Assembly: GCA_020186115.1 (NCBI GenBank)
Contig: WSYJ01000020.1
Coordinates: 62,001-126,000, forward strand
Source: Histomonas meleagridis
Taxonomy: Eukaryota; Parabasalia; Tritrichomonadida; Dientamoebidae
Direction: 5' to 3'
Length of the DNA: 64,000 bases
Shown here: one piece after another, positions 49,109 through 58,506 of the stretch
How the letters are laid out: each line of letters starts with the position of its first letter
Numbering within the stretch: position 1 is the stretch's first letter
Notes under the pieces: model-generated
Told to the model about the DNA's origin: nothing
The model's database searches: none
The model's input: only the letters and a program-made list of their open reading frames with translations
Made by a program: the position numbers and the translations under genes

Positions 49109-50030
49109 ATGGAAGCTGATTCAGCTTTCGTAATCGCAGCTAAAACTCGAGAGCAGTACGAAAATATTCTAACACTCTATCAAGCAATCAATATTATTTC
49201 AAATACACCTCAGCTATTCCCCGATCACAGTACAAACTCTAAGAGCATTTTTAACTTATAGAAAACGTTGTGGATGTCGTTACTGAAGCTGAAAAATACG
49301 TGTTCAGCAAGTGCATTTTATTGCGAAAAAAATAATTTAGAAGATATTATGAAAGATAAAAAAAATTAAAAATTAAATGAAAAGTTAATTACATATATTA
49401 AATGATGAAGATTATCCTTGTGCTGCTGATACATTAGCATATAACGTACTAATCAAAATTATTGCGACCGTTAAGGAAAATAACACCGAAAGTTTAAGAG
49501 ATGTTGCAATGATGTTTCTACAATTTCGACTGATGTTGAGAATTTCAGAAGTAATTAATTTGAATTCTGAAGATATTGATGTTGCAGGGGATATTTATAA
49601 AATTAGAATAAAAAAATCAAAAACTGATCAATCAGGAATAGGACGATTAATAATATATAAAATCAAAGCAAAATGCGAACAATTAATTTTACTATCAAAT
49701 AAATATTGTGTGGATGTCGAACGAACAGGGCCATTATTCAAAGCTTTCAATATTTATCACCAGCCTCTAAATAATCGCAGAATTAGTGATTCAACAATTA
49801 GGAGAAAATACAAAATATTATCCGAAGCTCCTGGATCTGATGCGACTATGTTTTCCACTCATTCTTTACGAAAGGGTGGTGCAAGATATGCTGCCTTGAA
49901 CTGAGCGATTTCGGCAACAATACAATATACTGGAGGATGGAGATCTTCCTGTATTTCAAGGTATACCGCAGTTAATGCCGAAGAAGCATTTAAAGATTTG
50001 GAGAAAATTTATCAACAAACAATTGGTTAA
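49109..50030 (+). pseudogene. Tyrosine recombinase pseudogene 1
   Basis: ATG 49109 opens a helical core-binding domain (FVIAAKTREQYENILTLYQA). After a frameshift near 49215 it continues as TVQTLRAFLTYRKRC. The catalytic domain lies at 49400-50030: LMLRISEVINLNSEDI (box I Arg), FSTHSLRKGGARYAA (box II His-x-x-Arg) and, after a TGA at 49902, GGWRSSCISRYTAV with the probable nucleophilic Tyr. All catalytic residues are still recognisable, but at least two stops and a frameshift make it a pseudogene. Such recombinases move Crypton- or DIRS-type elements and some viruses. Confidence 0.75.
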
Positions 50031-50137
50031 AAACAAACTTTTTGTATTCAGAAACTTCCATTCTATGACGAGATTTAATAATTTTCGGAAAACCGTAAAA
50101 TCCCATTAAAAATGTCGTGACCGAGGTCGGTCACAAA

Positions 50138-50505
50138 ATGAACTTTGAAGACTTCATTGAGGCAACAAAAAAATCGGAAGCATTCTCTATTATGAATCCT
50201 TTATATATTAGCACATATAAATCATATTTAAATGATTATGAAAAAACAATGAAAGAAATACACAGAGCTCCTTCACAATTTCCTCTGACAGAAACAAAAA
50301 TTAGAGAATTATTACGTATCAAATTAAATGTTTGTCAACCACCAATACAATATAGCACATTTGAATCATTTATTTCTAGTTATTCTTATTACTTCGATTC
50401 TCTATAACAAAATAATGAGGCAAAATCACTCGAATTCCAAAATTACATTAAATCAATTAATGAAAACTTGGAGTTTTTTATATAAAAGCAAAAAAGTCAA
50501 TTATA
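50138..50505 (+). pseudogene. Tyrosine recombinase pseudogene 2, 5' part
   Basis: ATG 50138 begins a core-binding-like domain (MNFEDFIEATKKSEAFSIMN, ISTYKSYLNDYEKTMKEIH, IRELLRIKLNVCQPPIQYS). It runs to a TAA at 50405 and continues in the same frame (NNEAKSLEFQNYIKSINEN) up to the left end of the mariner. The catalytic part lies on the other side of the mariner from 51823. Confidence 0.55.
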
Positions 50506-51781
50506 GGGGGTGGAAAAAGTCCGTTCGTCAGGCTCTCTTTTTGATTTATAATATTAGATATTTATAAAATCAAGTTATATAAATAAATTCATGATGAATA
50601 TATTATCATTTTTATTATAATACTTTTTCCCAAATGGCTATGATGCATTAAGTAAAACAACTTTTTTTCAGGATACCCTTCGAAAGAGAACGTTCAATCA
50701 TTCTTATGTCAGTCCCAATTGAGGAATTACGTTCTGTTGTCCATTTCCTTTGGTTAGAATCAAATGAAAATCGAGATGTATATAGACGATTATGTGCTGT
50801 ATATGATGATAATATTATTACACTTCGAACAGTTCAGATATGGACAAAAAAGATGAATGAACATACCTTCTCAATTTTCGAATCGAAAAAAACAGGGAGA
50901 CCAAGAAGATCAGATTTAGATCAAAAAATAACCAATTTTATATGAAGTTATCCATATGCATCGACGAAGAAAATTGCGAAAAATGTAGGTGAGGATCCAA
51001 AAACAGTGAAAAATATTATGGTTAATATTTTAGGGATGGAAAAATTTAACTTCAAATGGATCCCACATAAGTTGACTCCAGAAATCAAAGCCAAAAGAGC
51101 CGCCATTGTTTCTGAATTATTCGAATTCCTTTCTAGTTCAAATGACCACAGACTAAGGCATATATTGACACAAGATGAAACCTGGATTTATTTTGTCAAC
51201 GGGAGAAACTCGATGTGGATCGAATTTGGAGTGCAAAAATCAGACAAACCCAAACTAACTATTGCCTCCAAAAAAGTAATGATATTCGTTATATAATCTA
51301 TAATTGGTATCAAATCAATAACAATGCTTCCAATAGGTCAAAAATTTAATCGAAATTTTTTTTCTGAAATTGTACTTGGAGATTTGGCAAAAAGAATTTC
51401 AACTGAGGGGTATTTTTTGCATATGAATAACTCCCGTCCTCATTTGGTTCATGAAAAATTGAATGAATTGGGCATTAAATTGCTTCCGCAACCCCCGTTT
51501 TCGCCAGATCTCGCACCGTCTGACTTTTTTCTGTTCAAATATCTAAAAAAAATACCCGAAGATGAGGAGTTTGAAGATGAAGATCAACTTTTTCAAAAGG
51601 TTGAGGCATTATCGAATAGTATTCCTAAAGACACCTGCAGAGCCGTATATAATGAATGGATGAACAGACTTTTAATTACAATTGAAACTCAAGGTGAATA
51701 CATAGCATAATAAATAAACAAATTTTCTTTTACTTTTTTATTTTTCGAAAAAAGGCTGACGAACGCACTTTTTTCACCTTA
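50506..51781 (+). mobile_element. Mariner-family transposon, dead, nested insertion
   Basis: Terminal inverted repeats are clear: the left end includes GGAAAAAGTCCGTTCGTCAG and the right end, reversed, GAAAAAAGTGCGTTCGTCAG. Flanking TA dinucleotides (50504-50505 and 51782-51783) are the mariner target duplication. The length is about 1.28 kb with one transposase frame. It has inserted between the two halves of a tyrosine recombinase gene. Confidence 0.9.
50706..51710 (+). pseudogene. Mariner transposase with two nonsense codons
   Basis: A single reading frame of 335 codons is broken by TGA at 50943 and TAA at 51294. The N-terminal HTH region includes VQIWTKKMNEHTFSIFESKK and the GRPRRS linker. 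Catalytic region: TQDETWIYF (first Asp present), HMNNSRPH (Asn where the second Asp is expected) and FSPDLAPSDFFLFKYLKK (third Asp). The gap between the second and third catalytic positions is 31 residues, not the usual 34. With both the stops and the Asp-to-Asn change, the enzyme cannot be active. Confidence 0.9.
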
Positions 51782-51822
51782 TATATATACAAAAGAAAAT
51801 ATGATCAAAATTTTTCAAAACC

Positions 51823-52347
51823 ATGAATCAGAATCAATATCCAGATGTAGAATTTTTTGCTGCAACTTCTCTTTCATAATTTGATTTTCTAAGATTTTCT
51901 GAATTATCAAATCTTGAGTTTAATGATATTAAACATGAAAAAGATGGAATTTTTTTGGATATTAAACAATCATAAAATAATCCATTATCATGTGGTACTA
52001 TCTATTTCATATTAAAGAATGACCCTATCAAACAATCGCATAATCCATTTAATTGGGTTAAACTTCTTTTTTCGCTTAAACAATTCGAACAAAATGAAAA
52101 AGTTCTTAAATTTTCTAATAAAACATTATCGAGAAAAATTAAAAGTATCATGATGAAGATTAAAATTAAAGAACACAATGAATATTCTTCCTATTACCTG
52201 AAAAAAGGCGGAGCGAATGCTGCCGCAAAACTGGGAATTTAAGATAATGTAATTCAACGCCAGGGAAGATGGCGATCCACGATATTTATGGAATACACCA
52301 AAATGGAACGAAAAGATGCTGGAACAATAATATCAAGCTCAATTTAA
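51823..52347 (+). pseudogene. Tyrosine recombinase pseudogene 2, catalytic part
   Basis: One frame from ATG 51823 with three internal TAA codons encodes FDFLRFSELSNLEFNDI (box I), YSSYYLKKGGANAAAKLGI (box II) and QRQGRWRSTIFMEYTKME (box III with the Tyr nucleophile). In box II the expected His and Arg are Tyr and Lys, so it would be inactive even without the stops. It is the continuation of the fragment ending at 50505. Confidence 0.7.
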
Positions 52348-53067
52348 TAAAAATCATCTAAAAAAAAATTGTATAATTTTAGTCGACATTTTGAATGGGA
52401 TTTCATGGTTGTCCAAAAATTATTAAATATTATCATAGAATTTTATGTCTATAAGAATTTTAGAATCTGAGCAAGGTAACATTTCTCTAAATAGACCTAG
52501 CTCAAATCTATTTGAACATTCTTTTGATGTTTTAAGAATGAAAGCTAGAAAGAATGATTCTATATGTAAATTTATTAATGACATTAAAAGGGTCAACTTC
52601 ATGAGGTTACACAAAAGCAAGCACATAAAAACATAGATCAGACACAGAATAACTGATTTTGGAAAAATTATTGAGCTTGATGGTACTTTCTATGATGAAA
52701 ATTTGAATAGTTTATTATATTCAATTGTGAGATTTATACTTCAATGTGAAAGATTCATGTTATGAAGCTTTCATGAATGAAATTAGGGAAATTTTCGGAA
52801 AATAACAAAATAATAATAAGGATACCATATGCAGCACAAAGGACATTATGTTGAATCCATCTTCTTAATCTCATATACGAGGAAGACAAGAACCGGATCA
52901 ATATGAAAGAAAATATCGTGCTTGGACGAAAAAAAAAAAAAAATTTAAAGATTTAAACAGCGACTTTGGTGGTGATCCCAATAAATAAATGATATATTTT
53001 CCTGATCGCTCTCCAGAGTCAATAATAAAGAAAATAATTGACCTCAAGTAAAATTTTTGACTATAGA
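52348..53067 (+). pseudogene. Degraded gene fragment of unknown type
   Basis: A coding-like stretch at 52445-52720 (NRPSSNLFEHSFDVLRMKAR, KFINDIKRVNFMRLHKSK, HRITDFGKIIELDGTFYDEN) is cut by stops. It reads like part of a mobile-element protein, but I do not recognise the family. A poly(A) run follows near 52930. Confidence 0.3.
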
Positions 53068-53716
53068 GTACCGGGCAAAATACCTTTAAGTCGGGAAAAA
53101 CCCTTTTAAGGGTGTCTCTATGAAACACTGGAGTAAATCTCACAAAGAGTGATGAAAAGAATACATTGTCATGATTCATATATTGTGAATATTTTCCATT
53201 AGTCTATTCAATTTTCGATCTTGTGAGAAGAGTATAAGATCACAACAGATTCTAAACCTTTTTAGTTGTCTTATCAAATGGGAAATCGATTTCTAAAACA
53301 ATCTTATCATGATGAATTCGCAAAAAATAAGATAAATTAAGAAATCTGCTTTTTAGTGAGCCTCCGCTATCGGTCACCCGATAGACTCATCTAGGTGCCC
53401 TGTTTTTCTAAGGAACGAAAAAGATCAATTTAGACATTACTATTGAGTATTTTATCGATTGCATACAATCAATTAATCATTTTTATACTAAAAAATCAAA
53501 TATATTGTGTTTTTAAAAATCTTTGTTCTCATTTCGATGATGAAAAAAAATATAAAAAAATTTGCAAAACCTGGTAGGTTTCGAACTATCTACTTTTACA
53601 TGTAAAAACTGTTGATTAAAATGGAAATATTTCAAATAAGCTACAAAGGATTTCTAATTTCCAGTCTTGATGCTAAATATAGTTATTCGATTTAAAGGGG
53701 TTTTTCCCGGTACTAT
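53068..53716. mobile_element. Short TIR-bounded element (MITE-like)
   Basis: The left end reads AGTACCGGGCAAAATACCTT and the right end, reversed, AGTACCGGGAAAAACCCCTT, continuing TTAA. This makes an imperfect terminal inverted repeat of about 27 bp around 650 bp without a gene. A hairpin CTATCGG-TCAC-CCGATAG lies near 53361 and a tRNA-like stretch near 53560-53650. It is probably a non-autonomous DNA element. Confidence 0.55.
53560..53652 (-). other. Possible decayed tRNA-derived sequence
   Basis: Read on the minus strand there is an A-box-like TAGCTTATTTGA and, 58 nt later, a B-box-like AGTTCGAAACC with a short palindrome TTTTACATGTAAAA between. The spacing would suit a tRNA with a long variable arm. 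The stems pair poorly, so a functional tRNA is unlikely. Confidence 0.2.
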
Positions 53717-53847
53717 CTTATGATAAATATTTATCTATATTATCTTGATAAAACAAGTGACAACCTGCATTCAAAATTCGCTACTCTACTCCCCATTATT
53801 TTGTGCATAATTAGTCGGAACCACTCTACTATTATTTCTGAAAAAAT

Positions 53848-55110
53848 GAATTTAGATGATAATCAAACGAACAACAATTGCGCATCCGTAGAAAACAGTC
53901 AAAAATATATTGTATTACAATTGGAATATGAAAATCCTATAAAAAATTCGAAGATTTACAAAATTCAATAAGAACATCAAGATAATATCAAATACTTTAT
54001 GGCTGAAAAATCAAAATTATCAGCACTGTTTGTTTTTGAATTGCAAACGAATCAAACTGTTCTCAAAGCCACTAGACATAGTGTCAGTTACTTGAGTGAA
54101 ATATCAAGTAAGTTAACTAATGGGAATAACATATTAAAATCGAAAAATAATAAATTAAAATGTGAAAAATCGGAAATATTCTATGAAATAAATAATGTAA
54201 AAAGTAAAATTACACAATGAATTATAAATTTGATAATCAAAATTTTATATGAAAATTCTTAAAAAAATAAAATTAAATTATGTGGAATTGAAGAAAATTT
54301 AAAAAAATTAAAAGATCATAATGAAATGGAAAAAGAGAAATTAGTTAGTGCATTTATAGATAAACATTATGAAAACTCAAGGAAAAAACTAATTCGAATT
54401 ATATTATTATTATTATTATCCAGATTTGAAGACATTTTATACAATGATAAGTTATATCGGGAAATATCGGTATTCAATATCACAACAAATTTTTGAGTTA
54501 GTTTGATGTCGTACAACATAAAGATATCGAAATAAATTCTCAAATAAAATAGGAATATCATTCGATATATTTGATGGAAATCCACAAAATTTGCAAACTT
54601 TATCTAATATTTATTGTAAAAATAATGACGATAGAAGATATGTTTTATTTATTGATGCGATATTTTCGAAATCATATGTAATAAATCAAAAAATGGTATC
54701 GTTAAAGGATTGAAATATACAAAGTCTATAAGTAGAGGGAAGAAGCAATTAAAATTATAATAGAAGATGATAATGAATTTAATATATTTATTGAATCTAA
54801 ACAAAATAAAATCGAAAATTATATCTTCGCAATTTATATGTGTTCAGTTAATTTATTAGCAATATCATTTCCTATTATTTTAATACCAAGTCCAATCAGA
54901 AATTATTCAAATACATTATTAAATATCTCATATAATATAAAAAACACATCAATCAAAAATAATTGAAATAACATAATTGGAACGTCTTTTGTCTATAGAA
55001 ATCCCGAATATTATGAATTATTGAATTTCGTATACAAAAAAATTATCGAAATCGAATAATATAATTTTAATTATCCTGTAAATATCGGAAACTTTTTTTC
55101 ACCACATGAA
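53848..55110 (+). pseudogene. Decayed open frames, unidentified element
   Basis: Discontinuous coding-like pieces run left to right: MNLDDNQTNNNCASVENSQK, KYIVLQLEYENPIKNSKIY, a Lys/Asn helical stretch, GISFDIFDGNPQNLQTLSNI, RRYVLFIDAIFSKSYVINQK near 54640 and GTSFVYRNPEYYELLNFVYK near 54990. The middle parts resemble the catalytic half of a DDE-type transposase, but this is weak. A run of about 13 C (around 55122) lies just after. Many stops and frameshifts are present. Confidence 0.3.
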
Positions 55111-55871
55111 TTTGATTTTAGCTCCCCCCCCCCACTTTTTTTTCTGAAATGTATACGCTATAGACTCGTAAAAAATATTTCAATATATTACTCTTTATCT
55201 TGTCATAAAGCTACAATATACACTGATTCTTATATTAGTATAGGAATCCCAAATTATTTACTTGATTTACATCATTCCAGAAGAATGGAGGTCAACCTTG
55301 CTCTTCTCAGCATATGAAAAAATCAAAAAACTGTAAAGGATTAACACTGTTAGATGAACAATCATGTGTGAAATATTTCACTTTAACACTTTTTCTGATG
55401 GGAAATATAATACAAGAATCTAGAACTTCATTATAAGCATTGGGAACACATTATACTGAACACTTTTTTGCTTAGTTAAGAAGAATTTCACATTATGATA
55501 GCAGAACAGCTAAATTTTTATGAGCCCTAGTTTCTGATCTCTTATTTGAGTTAAGCTACAAAAACAATCGAAATGTTAGTTCACCAATAAGGGCATCATC
55601 AAATGCTGCAATATTCTCACCAGATCCAAATTTTTATTTCAAAACTTTATATATTTCAATAAATGAAGTTTCAAATTTTTATATTAATTATACTGATTTT
55701 TCGAATTATGTTGTAAAAAATAATTCGCCCTTTAAAAATGCATTCCACTTTTGAATACTTTACATATTTGTTAAAAAAAATAATTAGGTCCAACAAATGA
55801 ACTTATTTTTTGAATGTTCTACAAATTCATTTATTTTGATGAACGCTCCATTAAATAACCAACCTATCTAG
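55111..55871. other. AT-rich decayed sequence
   Basis: No frame with coding character longer than about 30 codons is seen; it is probably further transposon debris. Confidence 0.4.
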
Positions 55872-56054
55872 TTGGAGGATCAACTTCGTCAAGAAATTCC
55901 AAATCTTGGAGTCGAAGGTATGATGCAAAAGTACCATGTAGGAATCAAAATGGTATATAATCTTTGCATCGAACTAGGAATAGAAATTCCTAGAAGAGGT
56001 CAACGGCCTCATGACATTCCAACTGAATTTGTGGATTATATCCAAAGATTCTAA
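55872..56054 (+). pseudogene. Transposase N-terminal HTH remnant
   Basis: About 60 codons without an ATG read EDQLRQEIPNLGVEGMMQKY, HVGIKMVYNLCIELGIEIPR and RGQRPHDIPTEFVDYIQRF. This is a helix-turn-helix followed by an RGxRP linker, as at the N-terminus of pogo/Tc1-type transposases. It stops at TAA and does not continue. It may come from the same family as the element at 56,918. Confidence 0.45.
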
Positions 56055-56093
56055 TTTTTAATCAATCTTTTTTTCTTTTGTATGAGGCTTTCG

Positions 56094-56335
56094 CCAGGCT
56101 TGTTAATCGAAGCCTGGAGTCCGATGTTAGAGATCGATCACTATGATGGAAGGGTACCCTTCTTGCATTTTTTGTATCGATGCACTTTATTTTTAGTTTT
56201 TTCGTTGCTATTGTTGTACCACAACCGTCAGTTCAATCAAAACAGCCCAAACACTGCAGGCCCGAATCGATGGCTATGATCGGTATATATTGAAAACGCT
56301 ACGTTTTTTCAATATATACCGATCATAGCCATCGA
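56094..56335. repeat. Cluster of three inverted repeats, one 30-bp hairpin
   Basis: CCAGGCTT, 8-nt loop, AAGCCTGG (56094-56117); the perfect palindrome GAAGGGTACCCTTC (56149-56162); and a 30-bp perfect stem with a 9-nt loop (arms 56267-56296 and 56306-56335, beginning TCGATGGCTATGATCGG). The long hairpin has no mismatch, so it is recent or maintained. Confidence 0.85.
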
Positions 56336-57060
56336 CAGTGCCCATATATCTACTAACTTGACGATATTGATATAAACTACTCAATTAATTTTTTGAGGTT
56401 ATCAAAGTCATCAAAAAGTTCGAATAACCTTTTGCTATAGATTTTTCAAATTATATGATTTTATATAGAAATGTTCAATAACAGATAAAGATTATGATTT
56501 TTAAAAACAGAAATTTAGTGTTGAATAAATTCTCTAATGCATGAGTACAAGAAACACAGGAATGGTTGCAGCAGGAGGCTGAAAAATGTCTTTGGTTACA
56601 TATCATCTGTTCTGATGATTATAAACAAAAACCTGACCCACTCAATAGCCTGCTACAGCTATTTCTTTATCATAGTTCTATCTATTCGATATTATCATTA
56701 GTGTAATTGTACTCCCTGCCATCGATGTTGCTGCAGTGAATATCAACCATAAGATTCATTAAGTCGATTTGTTAGAAAAATTAATGAAGTATTTGAAAGC
56801 AACAAATTAATTAATAAAACTGTAGTATTTAACCCAACTAAAGAACTTACATAAAAAGATGTTTTGAATGATTAATTTTATACATTTAACGTAAATCAAT
56901 TAGATAGAAATAATATACCCTTCAGTCGCTTCATTTCGTAATTTTTTAGAATATTCAAAAACTTCATTGAACTTTGACTTTTGTAAACATTTTCAAATTT
57001 GAGTTAAATCTTCTTGTTTTTTCATTATAAAAGAGAACCAAATGTCACAACAGAACAAGA

Positions 57061-57709
57061 AATAATGTGGATAAATAAAATTACTAATTTGTTAACAACT
57101 GTACCACATTCTCGAATAATCAATTGCGACAAAACTTCTTAATGCCTCTATCCCAAAGGTTTATTAACCTGGGTCATAATTGGGGAAGACAATATTAAAA
57201 CTTTGATTCGTGGAAATGAAAAAGACAACATCACTGTTTTGGCAAGTATAACTGCAGACGGGCAGAAACTACCATTAATGTTCGTAGCGCGTGGTAAAAC
57301 TGAGAGAGTTGAAGATTCGCAGATCGGTGATATAAGTCCTCATTGGCGAACACCAAATGGATGGATGACTAATGAAGCATTTGAGATCTATTTGAAAAAA
57401 CTGAGGGAACACTTTGAAGACGAAGAACCCATTTACCTAATTTTATATAGCTATTCTATTCACAAAAGTGAGATGACCAAGAATTTGGCAGAGAAATTGA
57501 AGATATTTCTGTACTTTATTCCACCCGGAATGACAGATGCTTTTCAACCTTTGGATCGAAAAATATTTGGTATAGTAAAAGCGCATGCCAAAAGATTTTA
57601 TCGCCTAAGGGTAAAAGAATCAAAAGGGCTAGTTGTTAAGCCGGATGCATGTCAAGACATGATCAAATCGTGGAACCAAATCCATGATTCTTTCTTTATA
57701 GATGCGTGA
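57061..57709 (+). pseudogene. DDE_1 (pogo-like) transposase, truncated and broken
   Basis: From about 57061 the frame reads RIINCDKTS, a TAA at 57140, then CLYPKGLLTWVIIGEDNIK and, from 57203, an unbroken stretch of 168 residues. Features: VLASITADGQKLPLMFVARG, WMTNEAFEIYLKKLREHFE, LILYSYSIHKSEMTKNLAEK and FIPPGMTDAFQPLDRKIFG. The second catalytic Asp (LILDxYSxH in relatives) appears as Tyr or Ser; the third, in QPLDR, is kept. The N-terminal DNA-binding domain is absent inside the TIRs. The element cannot make a working enzyme. Confidence 0.75.
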
Positions 57710-58474
57710 GATATCTACTTCTAATTAAAGATAAATCTAAAATTGGATGTGTTTTGTGTTTTATTCGTCTTATTTATAAATATATTCATATTTTATGACT
57801 GAGTTCACTTCTATAAATATCATATTGCATTCAAAAAGTTAAAAATAATGATCTAATGAAGTCTTAAAAAACAAAAATAAGAGGGAAAAAATTCTAATAA
57901 TTTTTTCTTCTTAATAATCGCAAGTATGTAATATTTTTATAACATCGTAGGGGTATTCTCGCAAAAATATCAGTTAGATGATGTGAAAAAATATAAACAA
58001 AAGATCTGATCACATTAAAATTCTTGAATTTATTAAATCTTTTGATACCATTAGAAAGGAACTTCATAATATTTTTTATTTATAAACTCTAATTTGGCAT
58101 AAACTTATTTTTTTAGGGGTAATAGTTTCAGAGAATTTGAACGCAAAAACTAACATTGCTATTTTTATTAATTATATTAAATATTATCTTAAACGAATTA
58201 GAAAATTGTTGGGGGGAGGATTCATAAAGCACAGTTCATTATTTCAAATTTCGAAATTATTTCATGAAAAAGTAAAAATCAAAAATTTTAAAATTTACAT
58301 AATCATTATCAAAATTTAACTCAATAAGTAATAAATATTTTTATATGAATTGCTAATAAAAATATATAGTATAGTTCAGTAAATAAGGTTTTATAAGAAT
58401 GATAAATTTTCTTTTATATGTGATTCAAAATTGAAATATTTTGTACGTTAAGTGCGTAGAAAAAGTTGATATTG
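57710..58474. other. Element interior, 3' non-coding part
   Basis: This is AT-rich DNA between the transposase remnant and the right terminal repeat. A short open frame near 58137-58319 has no coding character. Confidence 0.4.
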
Positions 58475-58506
58475 AAAAAATTACGAAATGAAGCGACTGA
58501 AGGGTA

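Larger units (their letters stand above)
56918..58504 (+). mobile_element. Pogo-like element with perfect 30-bp TIRs
   Basis: The 30 bp at 56918-56947 (CCCTTCAGTCGCTTCATTTC...) recur as an exact inverted copy at 58475-58504. TA flanks both ends (56916-56917 and 58505-58506), the Tc1/mariner/pogo target duplication. The 1587-bp element contains a DDE_1-type transposase remnant. Confidence 0.9.

Noticed and set aside
49902-52233. Stop-codon reassignment, because several frames continue past TAA or TGA
   Set aside because: Both TAA and TGA are found, only in mobile-element remnants that also carry frameshifts and lost catalytic residues; the intact genes on the left use normal stops.
53345-53400. 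Intact tRNA or other RNA gene at the GC-richer stretch
   Set aside because: Only one good stem (CTATCGG/CCGATAG) forms and no cloverleaf with A and B boxes could be drawn there.
56082-56279. Open frame of 65 codons across the hairpin cluster
   Set aside because: It runs through the inverted repeats and has no coding character.
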